NCBI GenBank assembly: GCA_030430075.1
Contig: JAUIGN010000059.1
Location: forward strand, 1 to 58,293
Reading direction: 5' to 3'
DNA from: a bacterium
GTDB taxonomy: Bacteria > Planctomycetota > Planctomycetia > Pirellulales > Pirellulaceae
DNA length: 58,293 nucleotides
The position numbers and the translations under genes are program-made. The notes under the pieces are model-generated. The model did not search any database. It was not told where the DNA came from and saw only the letters and a program-made list of their open reading frames with translations. Below are positions 15,946-24,616 of the stretch, piece by piece (position 1 is the first letter of the stretch; each line of letters opens with the position of its first letter).

Positions 15946-16755
15946 ATGCCACCTCGCACCTCAATTTCCGCAGCCGCCTCGACGCAGGGGCGGCGGTGCG
16001 GCCTGCTTTTGGTTGGCCACGGCACCCGCGATGCGGGCGGAGTCGCCGAGTTCCTGCAGGTCGCCGACCAGGTTCAAGGGCAACTGGCGGGGATCCCGGT
16101 GCGCCCCGGGTTTCTGGAACTGGCGGCACCCGGAATCGATGACGGGCTGCAGGAGTTGGTCGCTTGTGGGATCGACCAACTGATCGTGGCACCGCTTCTC
16201 CTCTTTGCTGCCGGGCACGCCAACGTCGACATCCCCGCCGCCGTCGATGCGGCCTTGCAGACGCAGCCAGCGCTGTCGCGCGTGCAGACGTCGCACTTCG
16301 GCCTTCATCCGCGGATCCTTGAACTGTCCGCCAGGAAGTCTCGCCAGGCGATCGAGCCCTTGCCTCCGATCCCGGCTGAAGAGACCTTGCTGTTGATGGT
16401 TGGCCGGGGTAGTCGGGACGCCGGTGCGACGGCGGAGATGTGCGCGCTTGCTCGGCTCCGTCGACGCGACGCACACGCGGCGCGCGTCGACACCGCCTTC
16501 TTTGCGATGGCCGAACCGAAACTGATGGATTCGGTCGCGGCCCTGGCAACCCAACCGTACCGCAGGATCGTCGTTCAGCCCCACCTGTTGTTTCGCGGTC
16601 GGATTCTTGATCGGATTGCGGAACTGGTGCACGACATGAACCGGCAGGTGTCACCCCAGGAATGGGTCCTCTGTGAGCACCTGGGGGCCGCGACGGAGAT
16701 CGTCGACATCCTGGTTGAGAAGTTCACGCAAGCACTGACAGCGCAAGCAACTTGA
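15946..16755 (+). CDS. Sirohydrochlorin chelatase-like protein (two CbiX domains)
   Basis: Probably inserts Co2+ or Fe2+ into a tetrapyrrole such as sirohydrochlorin, for cobalamin or siroheme synthesis. Two CbiX-like domains are visible in tandem, the first beginning at GLLLVGHGTRD (about residue 19) and the second at LLLMVGRGSRD (about 147). The first half keeps both metal-ligand histidines, His25 in VGHG and His91 in FAAGHANVDIP. In the second half the first His is replaced by Arg (VGRG) while a His remains in VQPHLLFRGR. Total length 269 aa fits the long CbiX form. No other cobalamin or siroheme gene is nearby, so metal specificity and pathway stay open. Confidence 0.8.
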   Translation: MPPRTSISAAASTQGRRCGLLLVGHGTRDAGGVAEFLQVADQVQGQLAGIPVRPGFLELAAPGIDDGLQELVACGIDQLIVAPLLLFAAGHANVDIPAAVDAALQTQPALSRVQTSHFGLHPRILELSARKSRQAIEPLPPIPAEETLLLMVGRGSRDAGATAEMCALARLRRRDAHAARVDTAFFAMAEPKLMDSVAALATQPYRRIVVQPHLLFRGRILDRIAELVHDMNRQVSPQEWVLCEHLGAATEIVDILVEKFTQALTAQAT

Positions 16756-16813
16756 CGGATCCCGGCGGTGCGATCGGGGGACGGAATTCACGGTCGGCCC
16801 TCCGGCATCGATC

Positions 16814-16842
16814 TTGCCTCACCGGCAAATTCCGCTTAACAT
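16814..16842 (+). promoter_or_regulatory. Sigma-70-like promoter candidate for the tail-specific protease gene
   Basis: TTGCCT (16814-16819), 17-bp spacer, TAACAT (16837-16842). Both hexamers match consensus at four of six positions with ideal spacing, 74 bp before the start codon. No experimental support. Confidence 0.35.
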
Positions 16843-16915
16843 CAGATAAGTTCCAGGCTTAAGCAAAGCATCGGAACAACCGATTCTTCTCTATTTTTTG
16901 CAAAAGGAATCGAGT

Positions 16916-19024
16916 ATGCGCGGATATCGCATTTTCTCGTCGAACTTGTTTTCGGCTCCCAAGGTTCGTCTGGGGGCCCTTGTGACGACGGTTCTGCTGG
17001 CAGCATTTTCGCTGGGCTGGCTCTCTCCCGCAGCGCCCCTGGAACGACCGGGCAAGAATGATCGCCAGGTGACGAAGATTGTGTCGCTGTTGATGAGCCG
17101 CGAGCATCTGTCGCGTCATCCGCTGAACGACGAGATCTCCGCACGCGCGATGAAGAACTTTACCGAGGGCTTTGACGGGCGGAAGCTGTACTTCCTCCAG
17201 TCGGACATCGACGAGTTCATGAAGAAGCGGGACGCCATCGATGATTTCGTCAAGAACGGCGATGTCAGCTTCGCCTACGAAGTTTACGATCGCTTCATGG
17301 CCCGGTTGGAGGAACGCGTCGCGACCGTGGAACGGCTGGCCAACCAACCGTTTCGCTTCGACACCGACGACTCGATTGTGACCGACGCCAAACTGCTCAG
17401 CTATCCCCGCACGACGGCGGAAGCGGACGAGCGGTGGCGGAAGTTGATTAAGTTCAACTTGCTGACATTCAAGAGTGACAAGATGGACGAGCAGGAAGCG
17501 CGGGAGAAGATCGTCCGTCGCTATCGGAGCGTCCGGAAGCGCTGGCGGCAAACGGACAGCGACGAGTTGCTGGAGAGATTTCTCACGGCAGTCACAACCA
17601 GCTATGACCCCCACACGACATATATGTCGCCCAGCAGCCTGGAGAATTTCCAGATTCTGATGCGGTTGAATCTGGAGGGGATCGGCGCAGCGTTGCAGGT
17701 CTCCGAGGAAGGGACGACGAAGATCACCAAGATCATCCCCGGGGGGGCCGCCGACAAACACGGCAAGCTGAAGCCGGAAGATAACGTGGTCAGTGTCGGA
17801 CAGGGAGCGAATGGCGAGATGGTGGACGTCGTCGACATGAAGCTGAACGACGTGGTTCAACTGATTCGCGGTCCGGCCGGATCGGTGGTTCGCTTGGGGG
17901 TCGTCCCGGCGGGCGGTGGCGAAACGAAGATTTACAACATCACGCGGGCCAAGATCGAACTGGAAGACAGTGCGGCCCGAAGCGAGATCATTCGCCGAGG
18001 CACCAAGGCGGACGGTTCGCCGGTCAAGTTGGGCGTGATCGACCTGCCCAGCTTCTACATGGACATGGAAGCCGCTCGCGAAAACGATCGTGATGGCCAA
18101 TTCCGCAGCACGACCCGTGACGTCCGCCGCATTCTGGACGAATTCAAAGAGCAGCATGTGGATGCCGTGGTCCTCGATTTGCGCCGCAACGGTGGCGGCA
18201 GCCTGACGGAAGCCATCAATCTGACCGGGCTCTTCATCGACGAAGGTCCGGTGGTGCAAGTGAAGGATTCCGGGGGGCGCGTGCAGGCCTACAATGACCT
18301 GGAACGCGGGATGGCTTGGGAAGGGCCTCTTGTCGTGCTGACCAGTAAATTCAGCGCCAGTGCCAGTGAAATTCTGGCGGGTGCGATCCAGGACTACGGA
18401 CGCGGGCTGATCGTCGGGGATTCAGCCACGCACGGCAAGGGAACCGTGCAGAGCTTGCTCGACCTCGGCAACCAGCTGTTCGGTCGCAGCCAGTATCGCG
18501 ATCCGCCGAACCTGGGTGCGTTGAAGATCACGATGCAGCAGTTCTATCGGCCCAACGGGGATAGCACCCAGAAACGAGGAGTCATTCCCGACGTCACCCT
18601 GCCGTCGCTGACGGATCATATCGGGACCGGCGAAGCGGACCTGGATTACGCCATCGAATTTGATCGGATCAAGCCCGGTCGCTTCACGATGATGAACATG
18701 GTCGCGCCGGACACGATTGATAGACTCCGGTCGCGATCCTCGAAACGGATCAAAGAGTCGGAAGAATTCGTGAAGCAGATCGAGCGGATTGAACGCTTCA
18801 AGCAGTATAAGGAAGAGAAGACCATCTCGCTCAACGAAGAGAAGTTCCTGGCTCGCCGAGAATCCGATCGGGATGCCGAGAAGGAAGAGGAGAAGCAATT
18901 CGACGACTCCGGCGAAAAGGATGACGAGGTATTTGCTGACGATTTCTACAACAAGGAAGTCACGAATATCACGTTGGACTACTTGCGTGAGTTGGCCGGC
19001 AATCGCGTCGCACGCAACAATTGA
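16916..19024 (+). CDS. prc: Tail-specific (C-terminal processing) protease, S41 family
   Basis: A periplasmic or membrane-anchored Ser/Lys-dyad protease of the Prc/Tsp type that degrades or trims proteins from their C-termini. Residues 1-40 include a hydrophobic segment near 18-35 (signal or anchor). An N-terminal helical region follows, with the SYDPHTTYMSP hallmark. A PDZ domain starts near LEGIGAALQVSEEG and covers roughly 250-340, then the S41 domain. The catalytic Ser is in SKFSASASEI (about 480) and the Lys in THGKGTVQ (about 506). The C-terminal tail is rich in Glu and Lys. Length 702 aa matches Tsp (about 680). ATG 16916 is chosen for the AAAAGGA site 8 bases upstream. It is monocistronic, ending in a strong terminator. 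Confidence 0.92.
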   Translation: MRGYRIFSSNLFSAPKVRLGALVTTVLLAAFSLGWLSPAAPLERPGKNDRQVTKIVSLLMSREHLSRHPLNDEISARAMKNFTEGFDGRKLYFLQSDIDEFMKKRDAIDDFVKNGDVSFAYEVYDRFMARLEERVATVERLANQPFRFDTDDSIVTDAKLLSYPRTTAEADERWRKLIKFNLLTFKSDKMDEQEAREKIVRRYRSVRKRWRQTDSDELLERFLTAVTTSYDPHTTYMSPSSLENFQILMRLNLEGIGAALQVSEEGTTKITKIIPGGAADKHGKLKPEDNVVSVGQGANGEMVDVVDMKLNDVVQLIRGPAGSVVRLGVVPAGGGETKIYNITRAKIELEDSAARSEIIRRGTKADGSPVKLGVIDLPSFYMDMEAARENDRDGQFRSTTRDVRRILDEFKEQHVDAVVLDLRRNGGGSLTEAINLTGLFIDEGPVVQVKDSGGRVQAYNDLERGMAWEGPLVVLTSKFSASASEILAGAIQDYGRGLIVGDSATHGKGTVQSLLDLGNQLFGRSQYRDPPNLGALKITMQQFYRPNGDSTQKRGVIPDVTLPSLTDHIGTGEADLDYAIEFDRIKPGRFTMMNMVAPDTIDRLRSRSSKRIKESEEFVKQIERIERFKQYKEEKTISLNEEKFLARRESDRDAEKEEEKQFDDSGEKDDEVFADDFYNKEVTNITLDYLRELAGNRVARNN

Positions 19025-19084
19025 GGCGGGAATTGGCTGGTCGCCCGAATCATCGGGCGGCGGGTCGAAACGTCACCTCGCACC

Positions 19085-19122
19085 AGGCCCGGTTGACCCA
19101 GCAGTCAACCGGGCCTGTTTCT
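19085..19122 (+). terminator. Intrinsic terminator after the tail-specific protease gene
   Basis: Perfect 13-bp stem, AGGCCCGGTTGAC paired with GTCAACCGGGCCT, around a 6-nt loop and followed by GTTTCTT. It lies about 60 bp after the protease stop codon. Confidence 0.93.
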
Positions 19123-19200
19123 TGTCCCGTCCGCCCGATCGGCCGAAATGGCGGGCGTCCGCAACCGGATTTCATTTACCGGAGTCCAGGGCCGCTCAAT

Positions 19201-19563
19201 ATGAACGCCGCACCGCAGACCATCGACGCCTACATCGCCCGGTTCCCCGAGGATGTGCAAGAGATCCTCAACGAGATACGACGTATCATCCATGAGGTTG
19301 CGCCCGCAGCAGAAGAAACGATCAAGTACCAGATTCCTACCTTTATGCTGGGTGGTAACCTGGTGCATTTTGCGGCCTTCAAGAAGCACGTCGGCTTCTA
19401 CCCGACGCCGTCCGGGATCGAACACTTCCGGGATGCGCTGTCCGGCTACCGGTGTGCCAAAGGGTCGGTCCAGTTTCCGCTCGACGCGCCCGTCCCTTAC
19501 CACGTGATCAAACGCATCGTGAAATTCCGCGTGAAGGAAAACCTGGCGCGGGAAACGGGGTAA
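19201..19563 (+). CDS. DUF1801 / YdhG-like protein
   Basis: A small cytosolic protein of 120 aa of the DUF1801 family (YdhG/YjbR-CyaY-like fold). Visible hallmarks are TIDAYIARFPEDVQEILNEI at the start, EETIKYQIPTF, FAAFKKHVGFYP and PVPYHVIKRIVKFR near the end. The family is sometimes likened to frataxin, but no iron role is shown and its function is unknown. ATG 19201 begins the conserved region. It lies 80 bp beyond the protease terminator, so it must use its own promoter inside that short gap. Confidence 0.85.
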   Translation: MNAAPQTIDAYIARFPEDVQEILNEIRRIIHEVAPAAEETIKYQIPTFMLGGNLVHFAAFKKHVGFYPTPSGIEHFRDALSGYRCAKGSVQFPLDAPVPYHVIKRIVKFRVKENLARETG

Positions 19564-19631
19564 GTCGCCGTTTGCCGAAGGCCGCTCGGCGCATGGTGCG
19601 AGCGAAGGACGAATGCCCGTTCTCGAACCCG

Positions 19632-20444
19632 TCAACTGAGCGGGAATCGCATGCCGTCGTAACCCAGTTCGACGCCGGCCGGCAGGCGGGCGTTGGTTGC
19701 GGCGTGATCCAGGTCGTGGCAAATGTGCGTGAATACCGCCCGGCGGGGCTTGACGCGGCGGACCACGTCGAGGGCTTCGTCGAGGCAGAAATGGGTCACG
19801 TGAGGCCGCTCGCGGAGCGCATCCAGGACGAGCACGTCGAGGCCCTCCAAGAGGGGCCAACTGGTGTCCGGAATGTGGTTGGTGTCGGTGCAGTAGGCCA
19901 CGTTGCCGATGCGGAATCCGAGCACATCAAAGCGGGGACCGTGCTTGAGACGAATCGGTTGAACCGTGGCCCCCAACGTCTGAAAAGGGGTGGTCGTAAT
20001 GCGGTGAAAGTCGAGCCGCGGGACGGCACCCGTGTGGGTCTGCTTGATGTTGGTGAATGCGTAGTCAAACGAGGTGCGGATCCGTCGTTCCACGATCTCT
20101 TCGCAAAACAAGGGAACGGCATGGCCCAGGTAGAAGGGCATCAGGCGGACGTCATCCAGGCCGAAGATGTGATCGGCATGTTCATGGGTGAAGGCCACCG
20201 CATGGACGATCCCGATCTGTTCTCGCAGCAGTTGTGTTCGTAGATCGGGCGGCGTGTCGATCAGGAGGTTTCCTTCCGGGAGCCCCAGGATCGCGCCGCA
20301 CCGCAGGCGCTTGTTACGCACATCGTCACTGCGACAGACAACGCACCCACAGCCGATCGACGGCACTCCGACCGACGTTCCGGTGCCGAGCAGGATCATC
20401 TCGCCGCGAATATCGGTTGTGAATGGCTGTTGCGGGAGCTTCAT
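19632..20444 (-). CDS. MBL-fold metallo-hydrolase, PhnP-like
   Basis: A cytosolic metallo-beta-lactamase-fold phosphodiesterase of the PhnP group, which opens cyclic phosphates or processes related nucleotides. The N-terminal GTGTSVGVPSIGCGCVVC is the PhnP-type start with its Cys group. The metal site is THEHADHIFGLDD (HxHxDH complete), followed by the later ligands in YCTDTNHIP and FTHICHD. Length 270 aa is normal. No phosphonate genes are near, so a C-P lyase role is not supported and the substrate is open. The start at 20444 has no clear ribosome site; ATG 20399 (MILLGTGTS) is a plausible alternative. Confidence 0.85.
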   Translation of the reverse strand: MKLPQQPFTTDIRGEMILLGTGTSVGVPSIGCGCVVCRSDDVRNKRLRCGAILGLPEGNLLIDTPPDLRTQLLREQIGIVHAVAFTHEHADHIFGLDDVRLMPFYLGHAVPLFCEEIVERRIRTSFDYAFTNIKQTHTGAVPRLDFHRITTTPFQTLGATVQPIRLKHGPRFDVLGFRIGNVAYCTDTNHIPDTSWPLLEGLDVLVLDALRERPHVTHFCLDEALDVVRRVKPRRAVFTHICHDLDHAATNARLPAGVELGYDGMRFPLS

Positions 20445-20646
20445 TGACAGCTTGCCTAGGGTTCCCAGGTTCTCTGCGGGCGCGACGTCGTGACGGCAGA
20501 GAGGATTCTAGTGGGAGGAATCGGATTCAGCACCGGGAGGGGGCGATTTTGGCGACGTCGAGCGTCTGTTCAAGGGGGCGGTACCTGGGGTTCGGAGCGG
20601 AACGGCCCCAGGCCCGAGAGGCCCGAATCGGGCGAACCGTTCGCAG

Positions 20647-20673
20647 TTGACCAGTCTGACTAATCGTTATAAG
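20647..20673 (+). promoter_or_regulatory. Sigma-70-like promoter candidate for secA
   Basis: TTGACC (20647-20652) and TATAAG (20668-20673) separated by 15 bp. Both hexamers are five of six to consensus but the spacer is short. It would give a leader of about 115 nt containing the 20736 hairpin. Confidence 0.35.
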
Positions 20674-20735
20674 CTACGCCAGTCGAGCATGTTGCGCCCA
20701 TTTCGCGCGGTCCCCGCTGGACGTTGAGACGAAAA

Positions 20736-20757
20736 CCGCCCTTGCTGTTGAGGGCGG
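20736..20757 (+). promoter_or_regulatory. Hairpin in the secA mRNA leader
   Basis: CCGCCCT-(8 nt)-AGGGCGG, perfect 7-bp GC-rich arms, ending 37 bp before the secA ATG. It has no T-run, so it is not a terminator. It could influence secA translation. Function is inferred from position only. Confidence 0.4.
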
Positions 20758-20794
20758 CACGGACGATTTCCCTGCCACCCTCAGGCAACCGAAC

Positions 20795-23700
20795 ATGGAA
20801 TTGTTAGAACGCATTTGGGAATACATTGGGCTGTTTTTTGGCGGCCTGACCCGCGGAATTGAGCGCGCGGTGACAAGCGTGTTCGGGTCGTCCAACGCGA
20901 GGTACATCCGCAAGCTGCAGGCCAAAGTCGACGCGATCAACGGGTTGGAGCCGAAATACGAGGCGATGTCCGATGCCGAATTGCGGAGCCAGACCGACAA
21001 GTTCCGCGAGCGGCTTTCGGCCGGGGAGACGACGGACGATATTCTTGTCGAGGCATTTGCCGTCTGTCGCGAGGCGGGCCGTCGTTGGTTGGAGATGCGT
21101 CACTACGACGTGCAATTGATCGGTGGCATGGTCCTGCATAGCGGGACGATTGCCGAAATGGTCACCGGCGAAGGCAAGACGCTGGTGGCGACGTTGCCGG
21201 CCTACTTGAATGCCCTGGAAGGCAAGGGCGTCCATGTCATTACCGTTAACGACTACCTGGCACGGCGCGACATGGAGTGGATGGCGCCCCTTTACATGGG
21301 GTTGGGCCTGACGGTCGGCGCGATCCAGAACGACATGGAGGTTCGCGAACGGCAACTTGCTTACGCCTGCGACATCACCTACGGCACGAACAACGAGTTT
21401 GGCTTTGACTACCTGCGGGACAACATGCGGCCGGCGGCGCGCGGCGACGATCGCTTCGAGAAACGACTGCAGCAGTCTCAGGGCCGGCTCAGTTTCGCCA
21501 TCATTGACGAAGTCGACAACATTCTGATCGACGAGGCGCGAACGCCCCTCATCATCTCCGGGCCGGCCCATCACGATGTCCGCCGCTATGCCGAAGCCGA
21601 CAAGATCGCTCGCCAGCTCAAGAAGGATGTCGACTTCATCGTCAACGAAAAGGACCACAACGCCAACCTGACCGACGACGGGGTGCGGCGGGCGGAGAAG
21701 CTGGCCGGCGTGGAGAGCTTCTACACCGCCGGCAACATGGAATGGCCACACATGATCGACAATGCGCTCAAGGCGCATCATCTCTATGTGCGCGATGTCA
21801 ACTATGTCGTCCGCAATGGTTCGATCATCATCGTCGACGAATTCACGGGCCGTTTGATGGATGGCCGCCAGTGGAGTGATGGGCTGCACCAGGCGGTCGA
21901 AGCGAAAGAAGGCGTCAAGATCAAGGAAGAGACGCAAACCCTGGCGACGATCACGCTGCAGAATTTCTTCAAACTCTACGACAAGCTCTGCGGGATGACC
22001 GGAACGGCCATGACCGAGGCCGGCGAGTTCTGGAAGATTTACGGTCTTGACGTGGTGGCGATACCCACCAACCGTCCGATGCAGCGGATAGAGGCATCCG
22101 ACGTCATTTACCGGACCGAGCGGGAGAAATTCATCGCCGTCGCCGACGAGATCGAACGTGTTCACCGCTGGGATATCGCGGTCTTTGCAGGGTCGGAAGA
22201 CGAGTTCTGGGGGCGGATTGTTAAAGAAGACGATGACGCGATCGTGATGGAGTCCAAGGAAGATCGCAAACGCGAGACGATTGCCAAATCCGAGCTGGCG
22301 CGGATCGAGCGCAGTGGGCGGCCCGTCCTGGTCGGCACGGTGTCGATCGAAAAGAGTGAGCGGCTTTCCGAACTGCTTGACAAGCGGGGCATCAAGCATG
22401 AAGTGCTGAACGCCAAGCACCATAAGCGCGAGGCAGAGATTGTGGCCCAAGCCGGTCGCCTGGGCGCCGTCACGATTGCCACCAACATGGCCGGACGGGG
22501 TACCGATATTGTCCTCGGCGGAAACGCCGAAACAATGGCCTGGGCGCGGCTGCAGGATACGTATGAATCGCGACTTGATGTTCCGCAGGAAGAGTGGGAC
22601 GTTCTGGTCAAGGAGATCGAAGTTGCCGAAGACATGAAGGCCATGGGTCAGCAGGTCAAGAAGATCGGCGGGTTGGCCGTGATGGGCACCGAACGCCACG
22701 AAGCGCGCCGCATCGATCTCCAACTACGCGGACGAACGGGTCGCCAAGGTGATCCCGGCAGCAGCCGCTTCTATCTCTCCCTGGAAGACGACCTGATGCG
22801 GATCTTCGCCGGGCCGTGGGTGAAAAACATCCTCGAGCGGCTGGGGATGCAGGAGGGCGAGCGGATTGAGAGTCGCCTTGTCACCCGCCGCATCGAAGCG
22901 GCCCAGAAGAAGGTGGAAGAACGGAACTTTGAGATCCGCAAGAACCTGCTCGAATACGACGAAGTGATGGACGAGCAGCGGAAGCGCGTCTACAGCTACC
23001 GCCAGCAGGTGCTCGACGGCGCCGATTGCCGGGAGCTGATTCTGGACATGGTTGAAGAGCAGGTTGAGCATCATGTTTCGATGTTCCTCAACCGGGATTT
23101 CGGTGTCGAATCGTTCGCCAAGTACGCCGGCGGGCGGTTCTCAATGACCTTCGACGCCCGCGACTTTCGCGGTTCGGACTTTGAGAATGCCAACTCCTTC
23201 GCCAAAGACCAGGCCGAACGGATGGCGGAAACCCATGTGCTGGACGCGATCGAGGAGAATCTGCCTGTCGAGGAAGATGCCGCCGAATGGAATTGGGGCT
23301 CGCTGGCCAAGTTCGCCAATACGCGTTGGGGACTCAATCTCCGCGACAGGGACCTGAAGAAGGCCGGTCGCGACGGCGTCGCAGACGAGCTGATCACCAA
23401 GGCCCGCGAAGCCATTGAACGGGTGGACCTGTCCGATGGGGCCCAACTGCTCGATCCGGATCTGGGGATCAAGACGGTCATTCGGTGGGTCCGAGCGAAA
23501 TTCGGTTTCGACCTCGACCTCGAAGAGATTCGTGACCTCGACCCGACGCCGTTGAAAGCGATGATCGTCGAGCGGAGTCGCCAGTGCTATGACGAGAAGG
23601 AAGCGGAGTTCCCGGTCATGGCCAGCCTTTACCGGTATTCCACCGGCGAGGGTGCCCAGGCGCGGATCGATCGTGAACAATTGGTCCGCTGGGCCAGCGC

Positions 23701-24487
23701 CCGCTTCGAGGTGGACTTTGATCTCGAAGACGTGCGGAGCAAGCAACGCGAAGAGATTCGGGCGACCCTTCTGGAGCATGCATCGCGGCACCAGCAGCAG
23801 GCCAACGGAATGGTTGACGAGGCGCGGAGGCGGGTCGAGAAGATTTTTGGGGAGGGCACCGAGCTCCAGACCGCCGCCATCGCAGCCGGCAGCAACGGAG
23901 CACTCGAATCGCTTTCCCATTGGCTCCAGGACCAGCTTGATTATTCACTTTCCGCGGATGCGATCGGACAGCTCGACCGCGAAGAACTGGAGCGAAAGGT
24001 GGTGGCCGCCGTGGACGACCACTACCGGCCGGAGATGCGGCGGCTGGAGCGTTCGCTGCTGCTGCAGATCGTGGACACCGCCTGGAAAGATCACTTGTTG
24101 GCCATGGACCACCTACGCAGTTCGGTCGGATTGGCCGGCTACGCTCAGCTTGACCCGAAGGTCGAGTACAAGCGCGAAGGAATGCGGTTGTTCGAGACAA
24201 TGTGGACGGCGATGGGCGAACGGGTCACCGATTTGATCTTCCGCATGGAGCAGCTTGACGAGAATTTCGTCGGTTCCACATGGGTCGAAACGTCCGCTCG
24301 CCACGACCAGGCACAAACGACCTCCGAGATGGCCAGCGAGCAAGAGGTTGTCCACGACGGGACCGAGGACAAGATTGAGACCGTCCGGAATCGGGGCGAA
24401 CGCGTTGGGCGTAACGATCCCTGTCCGTGTGGGAGTGGCAAAAAGTACAAACAGTGTTGTATGCGGCAGGGGTCGCCTGCCGCTTAA
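20795..24487 (+). CDS. secA: Preprotein translocase ATPase SecA, enlarged form
   Basis: The motor that drives secretory proteins through SecYEG. Walker A is MVTGEGKT with Lys128; Walker B is in IIDEVDNILIDEART, and the later helicase motifs include TNMAGRGTDIVLGG and LRGRTGRQGDPGSS. The scaffold segment DTAWKDHLLAMDHLRSSVGL and the C-terminal zinc motif CPCGSGKKYKQCC (CxCx8CC) are intact. At 1230 aa it is about 330 residues longer than E. coli SecA. One insertion of about 50-60 residues starts near 452 in the second nucleotide-binding domain. A larger expansion, about 830-1080, holds four related segments (starting near 835, 893, 961 and 1038) of the form W-x-x-x-(R/L)-F-x-x-D-x-D-L-E-D-(I/V)-R. 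ATG 20795 begins the normal N-terminal amphipathic helix. Confidence 0.96.
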   Translation: MELLERIWEYIGLFFGGLTRGIERAVTSVFGSSNARYIRKLQAKVDAINGLEPKYEAMSDAELRSQTDKFRERLSAGETTDDILVEAFAVCREAGRRWLEMRHYDVQLIGGMVLHSGTIAEMVTGEGKTLVATLPAYLNALEGKGVHVITVNDYLARRDMEWMAPLYMGLGLTVGAIQNDMEVRERQLAYACDITYGTNNEFGFDYLRDNMRPAARGDDRFEKRLQQSQGRLSFAIIDEVDNILIDEARTPLIISGPAHHDVRRYAEADKIARQLKKDVDFIVNEKDHNANLTDDGVRRAEKLAGVESFYTAGNMEWPHMIDNALKAHHLYVRDVNYVVRNGSIIIVDEFTGRLMDGRQWSDGLHQAVEAKEGVKIKEETQTLATITLQNFFKLYDKLCGMTGTAMTEAGEFWKIYGLDVVAIPTNRPMQRIEASDVIYRTEREKFIAVADEIERVHRWDIAVFAGSEDEFWGRIVKEDDDAIVMESKEDRKRETIAKSELARIERSGRPVLVGTVSIEKSERLSELLDKRGIKHEVLNAKHHKREAEIVAQAGRLGAVTIATNMAGRGTDIVLGGNAETMAWARLQDTYESRLDVPQEEWDVLVKEIEVAEDMKAMGQQVKKIGGLAVMGTERHEARRIDLQLRGRTGRQGDPGSSRFYLSLEDDLMRIFAGPWVKNILERLGMQEGERIESRLVTRRIEAAQKKVEERNFEIRKNLLEYDEVMDEQRKRVYSYRQQVLDGADCRELILDMVEEQVEHHVSMFLNRDFGVESFAKYAGGRFSMTFDARDFRGSDFENANSFAKDQAERMAETHVLDAIEENLPVEEDAAEWNWGSLAKFANTRWGLNLRDRDLKKAGRDGVADELITKAREAIERVDLSDGAQLLDPDLGIKTVIRWVRAKFGFDLDLEEIRDLDPTPLKAMIVERSRQCYDEKEAEFPVMASLYRYSTGEGAQARIDREQLVRWASARFEVDFDLEDVRSKQREEIRATLLEHASRHQQQANGMVDEARRRVEKIFGEGTELQTAAIAAGSNGALESLSHWLQDQLDYSLSADAIGQLDREELERKVVAAVDDHYRPEMRRLERSLLLQIVDTAWKDHLLAMDHLRSSVGLAGYAQLDPKVEYKREGMRLFETMWTAMGERVTDLIFRMEQLDENFVGSTWVETSARHDQAQTTSEMASEQEVVHDGTEDKIETVRNRGERVGRNDPCPCGSGKKYKQCCMRQGSPAA

Positions 24488-24616
24488 CCAGCCGCGGTCT
24501 ACCGGGGCGACGCGGGATGGACCGCCAGGTAGGTCCGCAGCGGCTGGCTCTGGACGCCGCCGTCTGCCGGTCACGAGCGACGCGCCGCAACCGAGTTCGG
24601 GAAAGGATGCCCCAAC

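Larger units (their letters stand above)
20445..20794. other. Divergent intergenic region before secA
   Basis: 350 bp between the PhnP-like gene and secA, with no supported gene. It must carry promoters for both. I see a promoter candidate (20647-20673) and a leader hairpin (20736-20757) on the secA side, both listed separately. Confidence 0.6.
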
